Positions 43,943 through 52,560 of a stretch of 64,000 bases of DNA are shown here, one piece after another (the first letter of the stretch is position 1; every line of letters starts with the position of its first letter). The notes beneath the pieces were generated by a model that saw only the letters and a program-made list of their open reading frames with translations, was not told the DNA's origin and did not search any database. This DNA comes from Pseudoxanthomonas sp. J31 (GTDB lineage: Bacteria; Pseudomonadota; Gammaproteobacteria; Xanthomonadales; Xanthomonadaceae). A program made the translations under genes and the position numbers. The stretch is from NCBI RefSeq assembly GCF_000510725.1, contig NZ_AZNZ01000004.1:62001-126000 (forward strand), written 5' to 3'.

Positions 43943-44280
43943 GGATCCCCCTCCCTCCCGGTGTCCGCACACAGGTACCGCCAAATGCCCTGGCATGCAA
44001 TCGGACACTGGTTCACCCCTCCGGGACTGGGGCCGGGGCGGACCGGTCGTCGACGCAGGCGCATGCCTGCGCCGGCGGGAACCCCGCATCCTGCGACGCC
44101 TGCTCCGCCTCCGTCCTGCTGCATTTGCCCGCACGCGCCGCGGCGTGCATGCGTGGCCCAGGCCCTGCGGATTGCGGCCGGCATGGCCCGCGCTTGACCC
44201 AGGTCAGGGCACCACGAAGCGGCGACCGCCACAGTGCGCGCGTGGGCATCCGCCCATGCACGCGAGGACTGCAACACGCC
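43943..44280. other. Divergent promoter region
   Basis: 338 bp between the divergent excalibur and hemerythrin starts. It holds the FNR/DNR-like dyad at 44194-44207 and no credible gene. Confidence 0.5.
44194..44207. promoter_or_regulatory. FNR/DNR-type binding site
   Basis: TTGACCCAGGTCAG differs from a perfect TTGAC-N4-GTCAA dyad by one base. Its centre is 80 bp upstream of the hemerythrin start, the same distance range as the other boxes in the window. Confidence 0.5.
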
Positions 44281-44691
44281 ATGGACATGGATCGCTACCA
44301 CCGCGACCACGCGACGATCCTGGAGCAGATCGAGACCCTGCGCTCGCTGTCACGGGCCGGGATCGCCGGCAACGCCGGTGCCATCAGCCAGGCCATCGTC
44401 GGCACCGCCAGCCTGATCAAGTTCCACCTGGCGGCCGAGGACCAGGTGCTGTACCCGCGCCTGGCGCGCAGCGGCCGCGCCGACCTGGCCGCGCTCAGCT
44501 CCCGCTACCAGGCCGAGATGCAGGGCCTGGCCGAGGCCTTCGGCCGTTTCGTCGAGCGCTGGCGGGTGCCGGCGCGGCTGCAGGCCGACCCGGAAGCGTT
44601 CCGCAGCGACGCCAACACCGTGCTGCGGGCGCTGTACGAACGCCTGCGCCGCGAGGACCGGGAGCTGTATCCGGCCGCCGGCCGGCTCTGA
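44281..44691 (+). CDS. Hemerythrin domain protein
   Basis: A 136-residue four-helix-bundle protein. Candidate di-iron ligands are visible in YHRDHATILEQI (His near 6-9), IKFHLAAEDQVLYPRL (His48, Glu52) and RREDRELYP at the C-terminus. Such proteins bind oxygen or nitric oxide or protect iron-sulfur repair. The C-terminal His ligands appear partly replaced by Glu/Asp, so iron binding may be altered. An FNR-type box upstream fits regulation by low oxygen or NO. Confidence 0.82.
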   Translation: MDMDRYHRDHATILEQIETLRSLSRAGIAGNAGAISQAIVGTASLIKFHLAAEDQVLYPRLARSGRADLAALSSRYQAEMQGLAEAFGRFVERWRVPARLQADPEAFRSDANTVLRALYERLRREDRELYPAAGRL

Positions 44692-44804
44692 GCGCGGCGC
44701 CGCCACCGGCGCGACGAAAGCGGCGGCGAAGAACGCCAGCGAGCCCAGGCCAGGCCCCAGGAACCGCATGTCCGCCATCGCCGGCACCTCGTGGCCGCGG
44801 GCAG

Positions 44805-45452
44805 CTAGGCCGCCTGCGGTACCGGCGGCAGCTCCGGTGCGTCCAGTCCGGCGAAGGGATCGGACCAGGCCGGAAGCGCCTCGATCCGCGCGTACCAGGC
44901 GCGGATCGCCGGATAGTCATGCAGCGGCAGGCCGGCGATCTGGTGGTGCGGCAGGAAGCTGGCCATGCGGAAGTCCGCATAGGAGATCCCGTCGCGCAAC
45001 AGCCAGGGCCGCGCGGCCAGCTGTTCCTCCAGCAGCGCGGCGCTTTCGGCGAACAGCGCCAGGCCCTTGGCCACCTCGCCCCGGTCCACCGGTCCCAGGC
45101 CGTAGCGCTGCTTGGTCACGTACTCGAACTGGACCATGTCGCAGGCGCGCACGAAGTTCTGCTTGCCCCAGCTGAGCCATTGCAGCATTGCCGGCTCGTC
45201 CATGCCGGTGCGCCAGAACGGCGAACGCACCTCGCGCGCCAGCCGGCAGGCGATGGCGTCGGTTTCCCACAGGCTGCTGCCGTCGTCGTACACCAGGATC
45301 GGGACGCGCAGCGCCGGGGTGAGCGGGCGGTAGCGCTCGGCCTGGCCCGGCGCCAGCGGCGCGGCAAACTCGAACTGCACCGGCGCCTGCAGGTAGCGCG
45401 CGGTGGCCACGGCCAGGCGCGGGTTGGGGTTGCGGCTGTACAGCAGCTTCAT
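44805..45452 (-). CDS. Glutathione S-transferase family protein
   Basis: A 215-residue GST-fold protein. The N-terminal domain starts MKLLYSRNPNPRLAVATARYL, with ILVYDDGSSLWETDAIACRLA (about 51-71) as the glutathione-binding block. The C-terminal helical domain contains ISYADFRMASFLPHH. The substrate is unknown. The ATG overlaps the stop of the DUF4287 gene by 4 bp, an unusual and probably coupled pairing. Confidence 0.88.
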   Translation of the reverse strand: MKLLYSRNPNPRLAVATARYLQAPVQFEFAAPLAPGQAERYRPLTPALRVPILVYDDGSSLWETDAIACRLAREVRSPFWRTGMDEPAMLQWLSWGKQNFVRACDMVQFEYVTKQRYGLGPVDRGEVAKGLALFAESAALLEEQLAARPWLLRDGISYADFRMASFLPHHQIAGLPLHDYPAIRAWYARIEALPAWSDPFAGLDAPELPPVPQAA

Positions 45453-45670
45453 GCGCCCCTCCCCTGCCGGCTGCGGTGCCAGGCGACGAGGGCATTGGCA
45501 TGGCCGTGGCCCAGGCCGTGGGTCTGCCTGAGCAGGGCTACCTGGTCCATGTGCGCCAGTCCGGCGGTCTGGTCCAGCACCGCCAGCCAGTGGGCGATGG
45601 GCTTGCCGTAGGTTCGTTCGATCGAGGGGAAGTAGGACGCGGGCCCGGTGGCCCCTGCTGGATTGCCCAT
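45449..45670 (-). CDS. DUF4287 domain protein
   Basis: A 73-residue protein with SYFPSIERTYGKPIAHWL at 12-29 and the conserved HGLGHGHANALVAW (about 51-64), both typical of DUF4287. The function is unknown. It overlaps the GST start by 4 bp. The ATG at 45670 is followed by the family segment after a short Gly/Ala leader. Confidence 0.82.
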   Translation of the reverse strand: MGNPAGATGPASYFPSIERTYGKPIAHWLAVLDQTAGLAHMDQVALLRQTHGLGHGHANALVAWHRSRQGRGA

Positions 45671-45745
45671 GGCGTGCTCCGTGCGCGGGGATGTCGCCGG
45701 TACGACGTCCCGGGCGCGCCCCGATCGACATTGCGGGCGCGCCGC

Positions 45746-46243
45746 CTAGCGCAGTCCGTAGTGGGCGAAGTACAGCAGCGGTGGCAGCAGGGCCAGGACC
45801 AGCAGGAAACCGATCCCGAACCACCCCGGACGCACCAGGAAGGCGCGGTGGTGGCGGGTCGGGTGGTGCAGCACCCGCACCCGGTCGCCGTCCGCGTGCA
45901 CGCCCAGGCGCTGCAGCTCGAGCAGGCCGCGGAGGGCGCCGGAGGCAGCCAGCGGCCAGGCCGTCACCCGCGAGCCACGGTAGCGACGGCCGTCCACTTC
46001 GTACTCATAGTCGGCCTTCATGCGGTAGGTACGCTCCGCGCGGAGCAGGGCCACGCCGATCTGGCGCTGTTCCAGCATGCGCAGGGTGCCGGCCACCGCG
46101 GGCCAGCGGCGGATGCGCAGCAGGTACCACGCGCCGTAGCCGCAGCACAGCGAGGCGTACATCCACATCCAGAACAGCAGCGCCTGCCTGTCGCCGGCGG
46201 CCGCGCCGTGCCACATGCGCACCAGGTACTCCGCCACGCTCAC
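45746..46243 (-). CDS. DUF3592-type membrane protein
   Basis: About 165 residues from the GTG at 46243, which is preceded by CGGAGGCCGGCAC. Two hydrophobic regions (about 23-40 and 138-160) flank a soluble part with YEYEVDGRRYRGSRV and RVLHHPTRHHRAFL, the DUF3592 pattern. Translation probably begins on the GTG that overlaps the previous gene's stop (GTGA). Function unknown. Confidence 0.7.
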   Translation of the reverse strand: MSVAEYLVRMWHGAAAGDRQALLFWMWMYASLCCGYGAWYLLRIRRWPAVAGTLRMLEQRQIGVALLRAERTYRMKADYEYEVDGRRYRGSRVTAWPLAASGALRGLLELQRLGVHADGDRVRVLHHPTRHHRAFLVRPGWFGIGFLLVLALLPPLLYFAHYGLR

Positions 46244-46719
46244 GTGCCGGCCTCCGCGGCCGGGCGCACCCTGCGCCACGCGCGCCGTTCCAGGTACAGG
46301 CACAGCAGGCCAAAGCCCATGAACGCCAGCCCGCCGAACAGGGGCAGGCGGGCGGCCGCGGTAATCCCCGGCTGCAGCACCGCAAGCTCCGGCCGGGCGG
46401 GGTGGTGGAACACGGCCACCTTCCGCCCCGGTGCCAGGCCGGCAAGCATGGCTTCGGCGCCCTTGCGGTCGCTGGAAACCGGCAGGCCGGAGAAGTACAG
46501 GCGGGTGGACTCGTAGGACTGCCCGCGCACCTGGTAGCGGTAGTGCACGCGCGGGAGGAAGGTGTGGGAGCGGCGGACGTCCAGCCCGGCATCCAGCACC
46601 ACGCCTTCCACGGCCGGCCAGTCGCGCGAGGCCGCGGCGTGGGACAGCCCGTGCAGGCCCGCGGCCAGCAAGGCCGCGCCCAGCAGCACGAACAGCGCGC
46701 AGAACAGCTGCTTCAACAC
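46240..46719 (-). CDS. DUF3592 domain protein
   Basis: About 159 residues from the GTG at 46719; the frame is open a little further upstream, so the exact start is uncertain. Two helices (5-25 and 118-140) flank the DUF3592 core: DWPAVEGVVLDAG, HYRYQVRGQSYESTRLYF and GRKVAVFHHPARPELAVL. It is a tandem relative of the next gene, overlapping it by 4 bp, and the two probably act together in the membrane. Confidence 0.72.
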   Translation of the reverse strand: MLKQLFCALFVLLGAALLAAGLHGLSHAAASRDWPAVEGVVLDAGLDVRRSHTFLPRVHYRYQVRGQSYESTRLYFSGLPVSSDRKGAEAMLAGLAPGRKVAVFHHPARPELAVLQPGITAAARLPLFGGLAFMGFGLLCLYLERRAWRRVRPAAEAGT

Positions 46720-46857
46720 CTGTGTTGCCCGTCCCCTTGTGGCCCCGGGCAGGCGACCACCAATCCCGTGGCGGGGCAACTCCCCCCGCCCCGCGCCTGC
46801 CCTGTCGGCGTCGGATCATCCGGCACCACGGCGGCCGCTGGCAACGGCCGGGGATGC

Positions 46858-47604
46858 TCAGTGCAGGGTCAGGACGATGGGCGCGTCGCGGGTGATGACC
46901 AGGGTGTGCTCGTACTGGGCCGAGCGGTTGCCCGGCGCGCCCAGCAAGGTCCAGCCATCGCCGGCTTCCTCTACCACGCGGGTGCGGGTGGCGATGAAGG
47001 GCTCGATGGTGATCACCATGCCCTCCTCCAGCACGCGCGCGTCGGTCGGGTCGTAGTAGCCGGGGATATGGTCCGGCTCCTCGTGCAGGCTGCGGCCCAC
47101 GCCGTGGCTGCCCAGGTTCTCGATCACCCGGAAGCCGAACCGGCGCGCAGTGGCCTCGATGGCCTTGCCGATCAGGTTCAGCGGCTGCCCGGCGCGGGCG
47201 ACCTTCAGCGCCTCCGCCAACGCAGTGCGCGAGGCGTGGCACAGCCTGGTATCGCGCGCCGAGGCCTTGGGCAGCACGCGGGTGCCGCCGGTGTCGGCAT
47301 AGTAGCCACCCAGCTCGGCCGAAACGTCCACGTTGAGCACGTCGCCGGCGCGCAGCACGCGCGGGCCCGGCACGCCATGCGCGGCCTCCTCGTTGACGCT
47401 GATGCAGGTCGCGCCCGGGAAACCGTAGACCGCGCGTGGCGCCGGCGTCGCCCCGGCGTCGGCCAGCATGCGTTCGCCGATGGCGTCCAGTTCCGCGGTG
47501 GTCATGCCCGGAACGGCCGCCGCCAGCATCGCCTCGCGCACCCGCGCGACGATGCCGCCGATGACTTTCAGGCCCTCAAGGTCGGCAGGAGATTCGATGG
47601 TCAT
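46858..47604 (-). CDS. map: Methionine aminopeptidase, type I
   Basis: A 248-residue metallopeptidase that removes the initiator Met. Metal ligands are visible as Asp in NVDVSAELGGYYADTG, His in SHGVGRSLHEEP, Glu in ITIEPF and Glu in QYEHTLVIT. The usual GHG before the His is SHG here. The gene is not next to rpsB, so it may be a second, accessory map copy; other copies would lie outside this window. Confidence 0.94.
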   Translation of the reverse strand: MTIESPADLEGLKVIGGIVARVREAMLAAAVPGMTTAELDAIGERMLADAGATPAPRAVYGFPGATCISVNEEAAHGVPGPRVLRAGDVLNVDVSAELGGYYADTGGTRVLPKASARDTRLCHASRTALAEALKVARAGQPLNLIGKAIEATARRFGFRVIENLGSHGVGRSLHEEPDHIPGYYDPTDARVLEEGMVITIEPFIATRTRVVEEAGDGWTLLGAPGNRSAQYEHTLVITRDAPIVLTLH

Positions 47605-47714
47605 GCGCGGAGTCTACTCCTGGCGTGCGGCGGGGAATGGAACAGCGCTGCCGCGCGGGAGCGACCGGCCCCTGCTGGTGGTGCAGGCCGCCCATGCCGG
47701 GACCGGGCCGCACT

Positions 47715-48863
47715 TCAGGCCGCCTCGATGCGGTTGCGGCCGGATTTCTTGCCGCGGTAGAGCGCGGCGTCGGCGGCCTGCATGGCCTGCTCCAGGGCGG
47801 CGGTGCTGGCGAAGCTTCCGGAGATGCCGATGGTGACGGTGCAGCGCAGGGCTTGATGGGCCGGGTCATGGCCCAGGGCCTCGGCCTCGACCGTGCCACG
47901 GATGCGCTCGGCCAGGCTCCACGCGGCCTTGGCGTCGATGCCCGGGCAGACCACCGCGAACTCCTCGCCGCCCATCCGGCAGACCAGGTCGCCCGGGCGC
48001 ACGGCACCGCGCAGCACCGTGGCCACCGCGCACAGCACCGCGTCGCCGGCCTGGTGGCCGTGGCGGTCGTTGATGCGCTTGAAATGATCCACGTCGATCA
48101 TCAGCAACCGCGCATCGGCGCCCGGGCGCTGGAAGCAGGCCTCCAGCGCCTCGGCCAGGCCGCGGCGGTTGAGCAGCCGGGTCAGCGGATCGCGCGCAGC
48201 CATCCCGCGCAACTGGTCGGTCAGGCGGCGCAGCACCAGCCATACGAACGACGGCGGCATGATCGTCGCCAGCGAGCACATGTAGATGTAGAAGACCATC
48301 TGGAAGCGCGCGTCCATGTCCAGCGCCTCCAGGCCGCCGTCCACGAGCTTGCCCAGCTTCATCAGGTTGAGCACGAGGATGCCGCCGATCAGCAGCACGA
48401 ACAGCACCACCTCGCCGCGCAGGTTGCGCGCGTAGCTGCGCAGGCCCAGCAGCAGGGCCACGATCATGAAGGCGAAGCACAGCGAGCACACCGCCGACAG
48501 CAGGGCATAGCGCGCCACCGCGCCCAGGCCCCAGTGCACCACCGCCTGCAGCGCGGCATATCCCAGCACCACCGCGCACAGCGGCAGCAGCAGGGGCACG
48601 CGCTTGCCGAAGAAGCGCGCGCCGCCGATGCAGTACGCCACCAGCGCGCCGAGGGTGAAGCAGTGGTTGACCACCCCCATCCAGCCCCATCCGGGCGACT
48701 CCATCAGCTGCAGCACGTAGGCCACGCCGAGGATGAGATTGCCCGCCGCGAACGCATCCATGCCCATGCGGTCGCTTCCCAGGCGCCGGCCGATGAGCAG
48801 GAACATCACCGCGAAGCTCAGCGAGTAGACACACAGCATGCCTACGAGGACGGTGGCAACCAT
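47715..48863 (-). CDS. Membrane-anchored GGDEF diguanylate cyclase
   Basis: A 382-residue protein. Seven hydrophobic helices fill residues 1-200; the GGDEF domain (about 215-380) has the active-site motif RMGGEEF, the substrate-binding LTRLLNRRGL and FKRINDRHGHQAGD. The allosteric inhibitory RxxD site is not clearly present, so product inhibition may be weak. It should make cyclic-di-GMP in response to a membrane signal. Monocistronic. Confidence 0.9.
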   Translation of the reverse strand: MVATVLVGMLCVYSLSFAVMFLLIGRRLGSDRMGMDAFAAGNLILGVAYVLQLMESPGWGWMGVVNHCFTLGALVAYCIGGARFFGKRVPLLLPLCAVVLGYAALQAVVHWGLGAVARYALLSAVCSLCFAFMIVALLLGLRSYARNLRGEVVLFVLLIGGILVLNLMKLGKLVDGGLEALDMDARFQMVFYIYMCSLATIMPPSFVWLVLRRLTDQLRGMAARDPLTRLLNRRGLAEALEACFQRPGADARLLMIDVDHFKRINDRHGHQAGDAVLCAVATVLRGAVRPGDLVCRMGGEEFAVVCPGIDAKAAWSLAERIRGTVEAEALGHDPAHQALRCTVTIGISGSFASTAALEQAMQAADAALYRGKKSGRNRIEAA

Positions 48864-49053
48864 CGGTCAGTCCCTGGACGGATGTGGACGCGCGAACCAT
48901 CGGGCTGCCAGCGCCGGACCCGCGCTGGCGCGGGCCCCTTCCGGCGCGCGGGAGGTCGGGCCGTGTCGTGGCAACGGCCACCCCGGGGTACGGGACACCC
49001 GTGCCCCGGGGGTAATGCAACGCAGCCGGATCCGGCCGCGCGGCTGCCTGCGG

Positions 49054-49692
49054 TCAGTTGCTGGGCAGCCAGCCCTTCTCGGTCTTCTCGAAGTTGTGCC
49101 AGGCGTGGCGCTCGACGCCGTCGCCGACCTGGAAGTCGTCGGCGAACTGCATCTGCTCCAGGTGGTTCCAGGCGACGATGAAGGACACCCGCCGCAGCTC
49201 GGCCTGCTCCGGCGCATCGGCGCTTTCCCAGAACGCACGGCACGGCGCACAGGCGGCCAGCATCGCGTCGCGACGCGGCGCGAATCCGTCGCCCTGGGCG
49301 TTGAGCCACTGCGAGGCGACCATGACGGACTGCATCAGGTTGACCCCGTCCTGGAGCGCGCCGAAGTCCATGTCCGACTGCGCCTGGCGCGCCGCCGACT
49401 GCTGCAGCTCCTCGTTCAGGCCGCGGGCCAGGCCGAGGATGACCTCGCCGTAGGGCTTGGCCAGCTGCAGCTTGTAGGTGTAGGTCACCCGGTAGCGGTT
49501 GGCCGAATCCGGATCCAGCCGGCCATTGCTGCGCTGGAAATCCACGATTTCCAGGCCATCAGCCAGGTCGGTCTCGGCCAGCTTGCGCACCACCGGCTCG
49601 GCCACCTTGTCACTGGGCCGGTCCTCGCCGCAGCCGGCCAGCAGCAGCACCATCAGCGCCGCCGCCGCGGCCTTGGACAGAATTCGCTTCAC
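49054..49692 (-). CDS. Hypothetical lipoprotein
   Basis: A 212-residue lipoprotein from a GTG (preceded by CAGGTGATCC) with signal peptide and lipobox LLAGC (near 19-21). The mature part contains RYRVTYTYKLQLAKPYGEVILGLARGL and VERHAWHNFEKTEKGWLPSN at the C-terminus. No family is recognised. It is one of four lipoprotein genes in 49-53.6 kb. Confidence 0.72.
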   Translation of the reverse strand: MKRILSKAAAAALMVLLLAGCGEDRPSDKVAEPVVRKLAETDLADGLEIVDFQRSNGRLDPDSANRYRVTYTYKLQLAKPYGEVILGLARGLNEELQQSAARQAQSDMDFGALQDGVNLMQSVMVASQWLNAQGDGFAPRRDAMLAACAPCRAFWESADAPEQAELRRVSFIVAWNHLEQMQFADDFQVGDGVERHAWHNFEKTEKGWLPSN

Positions 49693-49779
49693 GGATCACC
49701 TGCATTGGGGGGACGCCCTGCGCGCGGGCAGGGACAAGGCATCCGTTATCGGCCGGGCGGAGGCAAACCTTAGGCATGG

Positions 49780-50514
49780 CTAACGCCGCCGCTCGACCCG
49801 GAAGCGGAACACGTAGTCCTCGTCGTTCCAGTGCGCGACCACGTCGACCTCGTACGGCGCCCGGCCCCTGGCCTTGCCGACCACGATCTGCCCGCCCCAG
49901 GACTCCTGCGGGCCGACCGTGGTGGTCTGCAGGATGGTATTGCCGAGCCGTTCCAGGGTCGCGTGCAGCTCGCGGTCGATCAGGTAGATGCCGCCGGCGG
50001 CCAGCGCCGTGGCCGCGGCGGTCCCGGCGGCGGCCGCCGCCGGGTCGTACCAGGTGGTGCGCGCCAGGCGCGGACCGCGCGGCGTGTAAACCGTGGTGTC
50101 CACGCTGGTATAGGCGTTGTTGGTGGCCGCCACCGCCGTGGCCACCCCGGCCAGGGCCACGGCGACCGCCGCCCAGGTCGCCGCCGACTCCGCCTCCCGC
50201 TCCAGGTCCTCGTACGAATAGACCGGCACCCAGGCCCCGCCCACCCGCGCGGTGAAGTTCCCGGGCCCGAAGTCCGAAGGCATGTCCAGCTTGTTGTAGC
50301 CGGCCACGGCAAAGCTGATCCGCCCGTTGACCTCCACCCCCAGCGGCGTGACCCGCACCGCCCCGTTGCGCAGCTCCAGGTCGGCCGTCGGCCGCCCGTT
50401 GTAATAGCTCAGCTGTGCCGCGCCGGTATCGACCGGCGTGATCGTGTACTTCGTCGTCGCGCACGCAGTCAGCGCGAGCGCCGTCATGGCGCAAACCAGT
50501 GCCTTTCCAGCCAT
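49780..50514 (-). CDS. Hypothetical lipoprotein with glycine/alanine-rich membrane segment
   Basis: A 244-residue protein with a lipobox LTAC (near 15-18) after MAGKALVCAMTALA. The mature part has an N-terminal beta-rich domain (DLELRNGAVRVTPLGVEVNG), an Ala/Val-rich helix (about 113-130) and a second Ala-rich helix near 170, then a beta-rich C-terminus. A 65-bp piece of this gene is duplicated upstream at 50789-50852. Function unknown. Confidence 0.68.
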   Translation of the reverse strand: MAGKALVCAMTALALTACATTKYTITPVDTGAAQLSYYNGRPTADLELRNGAVRVTPLGVEVNGRISFAVAGYNKLDMPSDFGPGNFTARVGGAWVPVYSYEDLEREAESAATWAAVAVALAGVATAVAATNNAYTSVDTTVYTPRGPRLARTTWYDPAAAAAGTAAATALAAGGIYLIDRELHATLERLGNTILQTTTVGPQESWGGQIVVGKARGRAPYEVDVVAHWNDEDYVFRFRVERRR

Positions 50515-50656
50515 CCCCCTACCCCCCCACTCTGGCGCGTTCCGCCATGGGGACTCTATTACCTGGCCGGGCCGCTTGAAACGGACCACGGATGGCACCG
50601 TTGGGCGGCCAGACAGCCAGGACATCAGCCGGCAAACGGGGTGGCAAACACGGCAG

Positions 50657-50774
50657 ACGGGGTCAGGTTCGCCTCCTGCAAGGCCGGTTGGATCTTCCGG
50701 AACCGGCCGGACCCTTGCCGCGGCGGACCAGGCCCAGGCCGCGGAAGTGGACCTGACCCCGCTCAACCCCGTTC
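50657..50774. repeat. Inverted pair of GGGGTCAGGT repeats
   Basis: ACGGGGTCAGGTTC (50657-50670) faces GTGGACCTGACCCC...CCCCGTTC (50747-50774) across about 75 bp. The same core recurs at 53661-54079. The palindromic layout is REP/MITE-like. Confidence 0.6.
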
Positions 50775-50788
50775 GCAATCCGGCCGTG

Positions 50789-50852
50789 CCTCCACCCCAG
50801 TGGCGGACCCGCACCACCCCGTTGCGCGGCTCCAGGCCGGCCGTCGGCCGCC
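50789..50852 (-). pseudogene. Fragment duplicated from the adjacent lipoprotein gene
   Basis: About 64 bp resemble 50331-50396 of the lipoprotein gene with only a few mismatches and two small gaps; it would encode RRPTAGLEPRNGVVRVRH, compared with GRPTADLELRNGAVRVTP in the intact gene. No surrounding frame is preserved, so it is a remnant. Confidence 0.6.
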
Positions 50853-51065
50853 GGCGCGCGGCGCCCGCCGCACTGCCCCCGGCGCAAATAAGATGTATCC
50901 GGTGCCAGGGGCACCATCCCGGCCTGCCAGGATCGGCTCCCAATGGATCCCCGGCACGTCAGGGCCGACCTTTGCCGCACCGGTCGTTCCGCAGCGCGCA
51001 GGACCACGCCGCGCTGCTCCTGGCGCAGTTCCCGTTCCACGTTCCACGACCAAGGGAGTGAACGG

Positions 51066-52055
51066 ATGTCACGCGTGCTGATGTGTGTCTTGCTGCTCTT
51101 CCTTTCCGGATGCGCCTCGGTGCCGAGGGAGGAAGCCCTGAAGCTCGGTGCTGCCGGACAGAAGGCCGCCGAAGCGGGCCAGGCCGCGCTGGCCGACCTG
51201 GCCGGCGAGGTCGGCGGGTTTCCCGAACGCAGCGCGGTGCTGCTGACGGTTGCCACGTGCACGGCGCCGGCAGCGCCCTCGCCGTGCGGGATCAGCCAGG
51301 CACCAGGCGATGTGCTCACGGCGGACGAAAAGCTTGCAGGGGTGATATCGCTGAGGGCCCGCGCCCTGTCCCAGCTGCACTCGGCCTATGGCGCCTTCCT
51401 GGAGGAAGCGGAGTACGACGCCGCGGTCGATATCGACCAGTCCCTCGGCGAGCTTACCGACAGCGTCAACAACCTGGCCGGTGCCATGGCCTTGCTGTCG
51501 GGCGGGACCAGCTTGCTGGCGCTTCCGGCCACGAAGATCGCGCGCAAGGCGGCAGGGGAATCGGCCAGGGCCGCGCAGAAGCGACGCCTGCTGGAAGCCA
51601 GCCGGGCACTGCGGGAGATAGACCAGCGGCTGCTCGAACTGCTGCGCGAGGAAGCGGAGGCCTACCAGGGCATCAGCGAAATCCTGCACACCAACCGCCT
51701 GCAGCTGGCCAATGCCCTGCTGCAGGCCGGGCTCCTCGATCCCAGGCCGCTGGTCGACGATTTCCTTTCCCGCAACCGGCTGGGAGCGGCCATGGAACTG
51801 GAGGCCAGCGACCCGGTCGTCCTCGCCCTGGCGCGCACCGTCCACGCACACCAGGCCGGCCGCCTCGCCGCCGCGAGCCGCGCGGCCTACCAGTCGCACA
51901 TCAGCGCCTTCGAAGCCCTTATCGCCCTGCACGAGGACTTCGAGGCCGGCAAGCCGCTATCGCTGGACGACGTCGCCAGGGCCCTGGGCGAGATCAGGCT
52001 GTGGGCTGAACTTCTCGAGGAACCCGACGGGCAGGCCGCGGAGGAAGCGCCGTGA
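51066..52055 (+). CDS. Hypothetical helical lipoprotein
   Basis: A 329-residue lipoprotein: signal peptide with lipobox LSGC (near 13-16). The mature protein looks almost wholly alpha-helical, with heptad-like stretches (ALKLGAAGQKAAEAGQAALADL near 25-46; KRRLLEASRALREIDQRLLE near 177-196) and a short hydrophobic Ala/Gly/Leu segment (about 139-158). AAGGGAGTGAACGG precedes the ATG. It overlaps the next gene by 4 bp. I do not recognise the family. Confidence 0.72.
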   Translation: MSRVLMCVLLLFLSGCASVPREEALKLGAAGQKAAEAGQAALADLAGEVGGFPERSAVLLTVATCTAPAAPSPCGISQAPGDVLTADEKLAGVISLRARALSQLHSAYGAFLEEAEYDAAVDIDQSLGELTDSVNNLAGAMALLSGGTSLLALPATKIARKAAGESARAAQKRRLLEASRALREIDQRLLELLREEAEAYQGISEILHTNRLQLANALLQAGLLDPRPLVDDFLSRNRLGAAMELEASDPVVLALARTVHAHQAGRLAAASRAAYQSHISAFEALIALHEDFEAGKPLSLDDVARALGEIRLWAELLEEPDGQAAEEAP

Positions 52056-52393
52056 CGATCAAGGACACCAGGCTCAGGGAATTCCAGCGCGCCCTGCAGG
52101 ACGCCACCGAAAACCTTGCCGCGGACATTGCCGCCGCCCAGGGCAACGCGGAGCTGATCCAGAAGATCCAGGCCAACTACTGGAAGCACCACGCCAACTG
52201 GTCCATGGCCGCCACCGCCGCGCTGGAAAAGAACAACGACAGGATCCAGGCGCTGTTCGACGACGCCAAGGCTGCGAACAAGGCGATCAAGGAGGCGCGC
52301 AAGAAGGCGGAGGACATCGCCACCATCGTCCGCTCCTCGTCCAACGTCGCCACGGCGCTCACGCAGCTGCTGGAGAACGTGGCCAAGGCCTAG
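52052..52393 (+). CDS. Small helical cytoplasmic protein, partner of the lipoprotein
   Basis: A 113-residue protein, starting at GTG in the overlap with the lipoprotein stop (GTGA). It is predicted to be helical throughout, with Ala/Lys-rich coiled-coil-like sequence (IQALFDDAKAANKAIKEARK) and no signal peptide. Overlap with a lipoprotein gene while lacking export signals is odd; the pair could span the membrane indirectly or act in different places. No known family. Confidence 0.68.
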   Translation: MTIKDTRLREFQRALQDATENLAADIAAAQGNAELIQKIQANYWKHHANWSMAATAALEKNNDRIQALFDDAKAANKAIKEARKKAEDIATIVRSSSNVATALTQLLENVAKA

Positions 52394-52455
52394 GCACCCG
52401 CCCGCCACGCTTCCTGGATGACGAGGATCGCGTGCGCTACCGCCCCGGAACAAAA

Positions 52456-52488
52456 GGGCCAGGGCCGAAGGAAACCCGACCCTGGCCC
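52456..52488. terminator. Bidirectional terminator
   Basis: A 9-bp stem (GGGCCAGGG / CCCTGGCCC) with a 15-base loop between convergent genes. T-rich tails occur on both strands: CTGTTTC on plus, and TTTTGTT on minus. Confidence 0.65.
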
Positions 52489-52560
52489 CTGTTTCCCATC
52501 TGAACCACCCGGGCCACGCCACGCAGCCCGGGTGGCACCGTTACACAATGCGCAACGGCG

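Larger units (their letters stand above)
50515..51065. other. Intergenic region with repeats and a decayed gene fragment
   Basis: 551 bp between divergent lipoprotein genes. It holds the inverted GGGGTCAGGT pair at 50657-50774 and the duplicated fragment at 50789-50852. No intact gene is seen; the long minus-strand frame upstream of 50514 lacks family sequence. Confidence 0.55.

Noticed and set aside
44350-44787. Minus-strand frame starting MPAMADMRFLGPGLGSLAFF with one hydrophobic helix
   Set aside because: After the first 30 codons it is antisense to the hemerythrin gene, and no family is recognised; at best a remnant.
50515-50943. N-terminal extension of the lipoprotein at 49780 to 387 residues
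   Set aside because: The extension crosses repeats and a gene fragment, while a regular signal peptide with lipobox begins at 50514.
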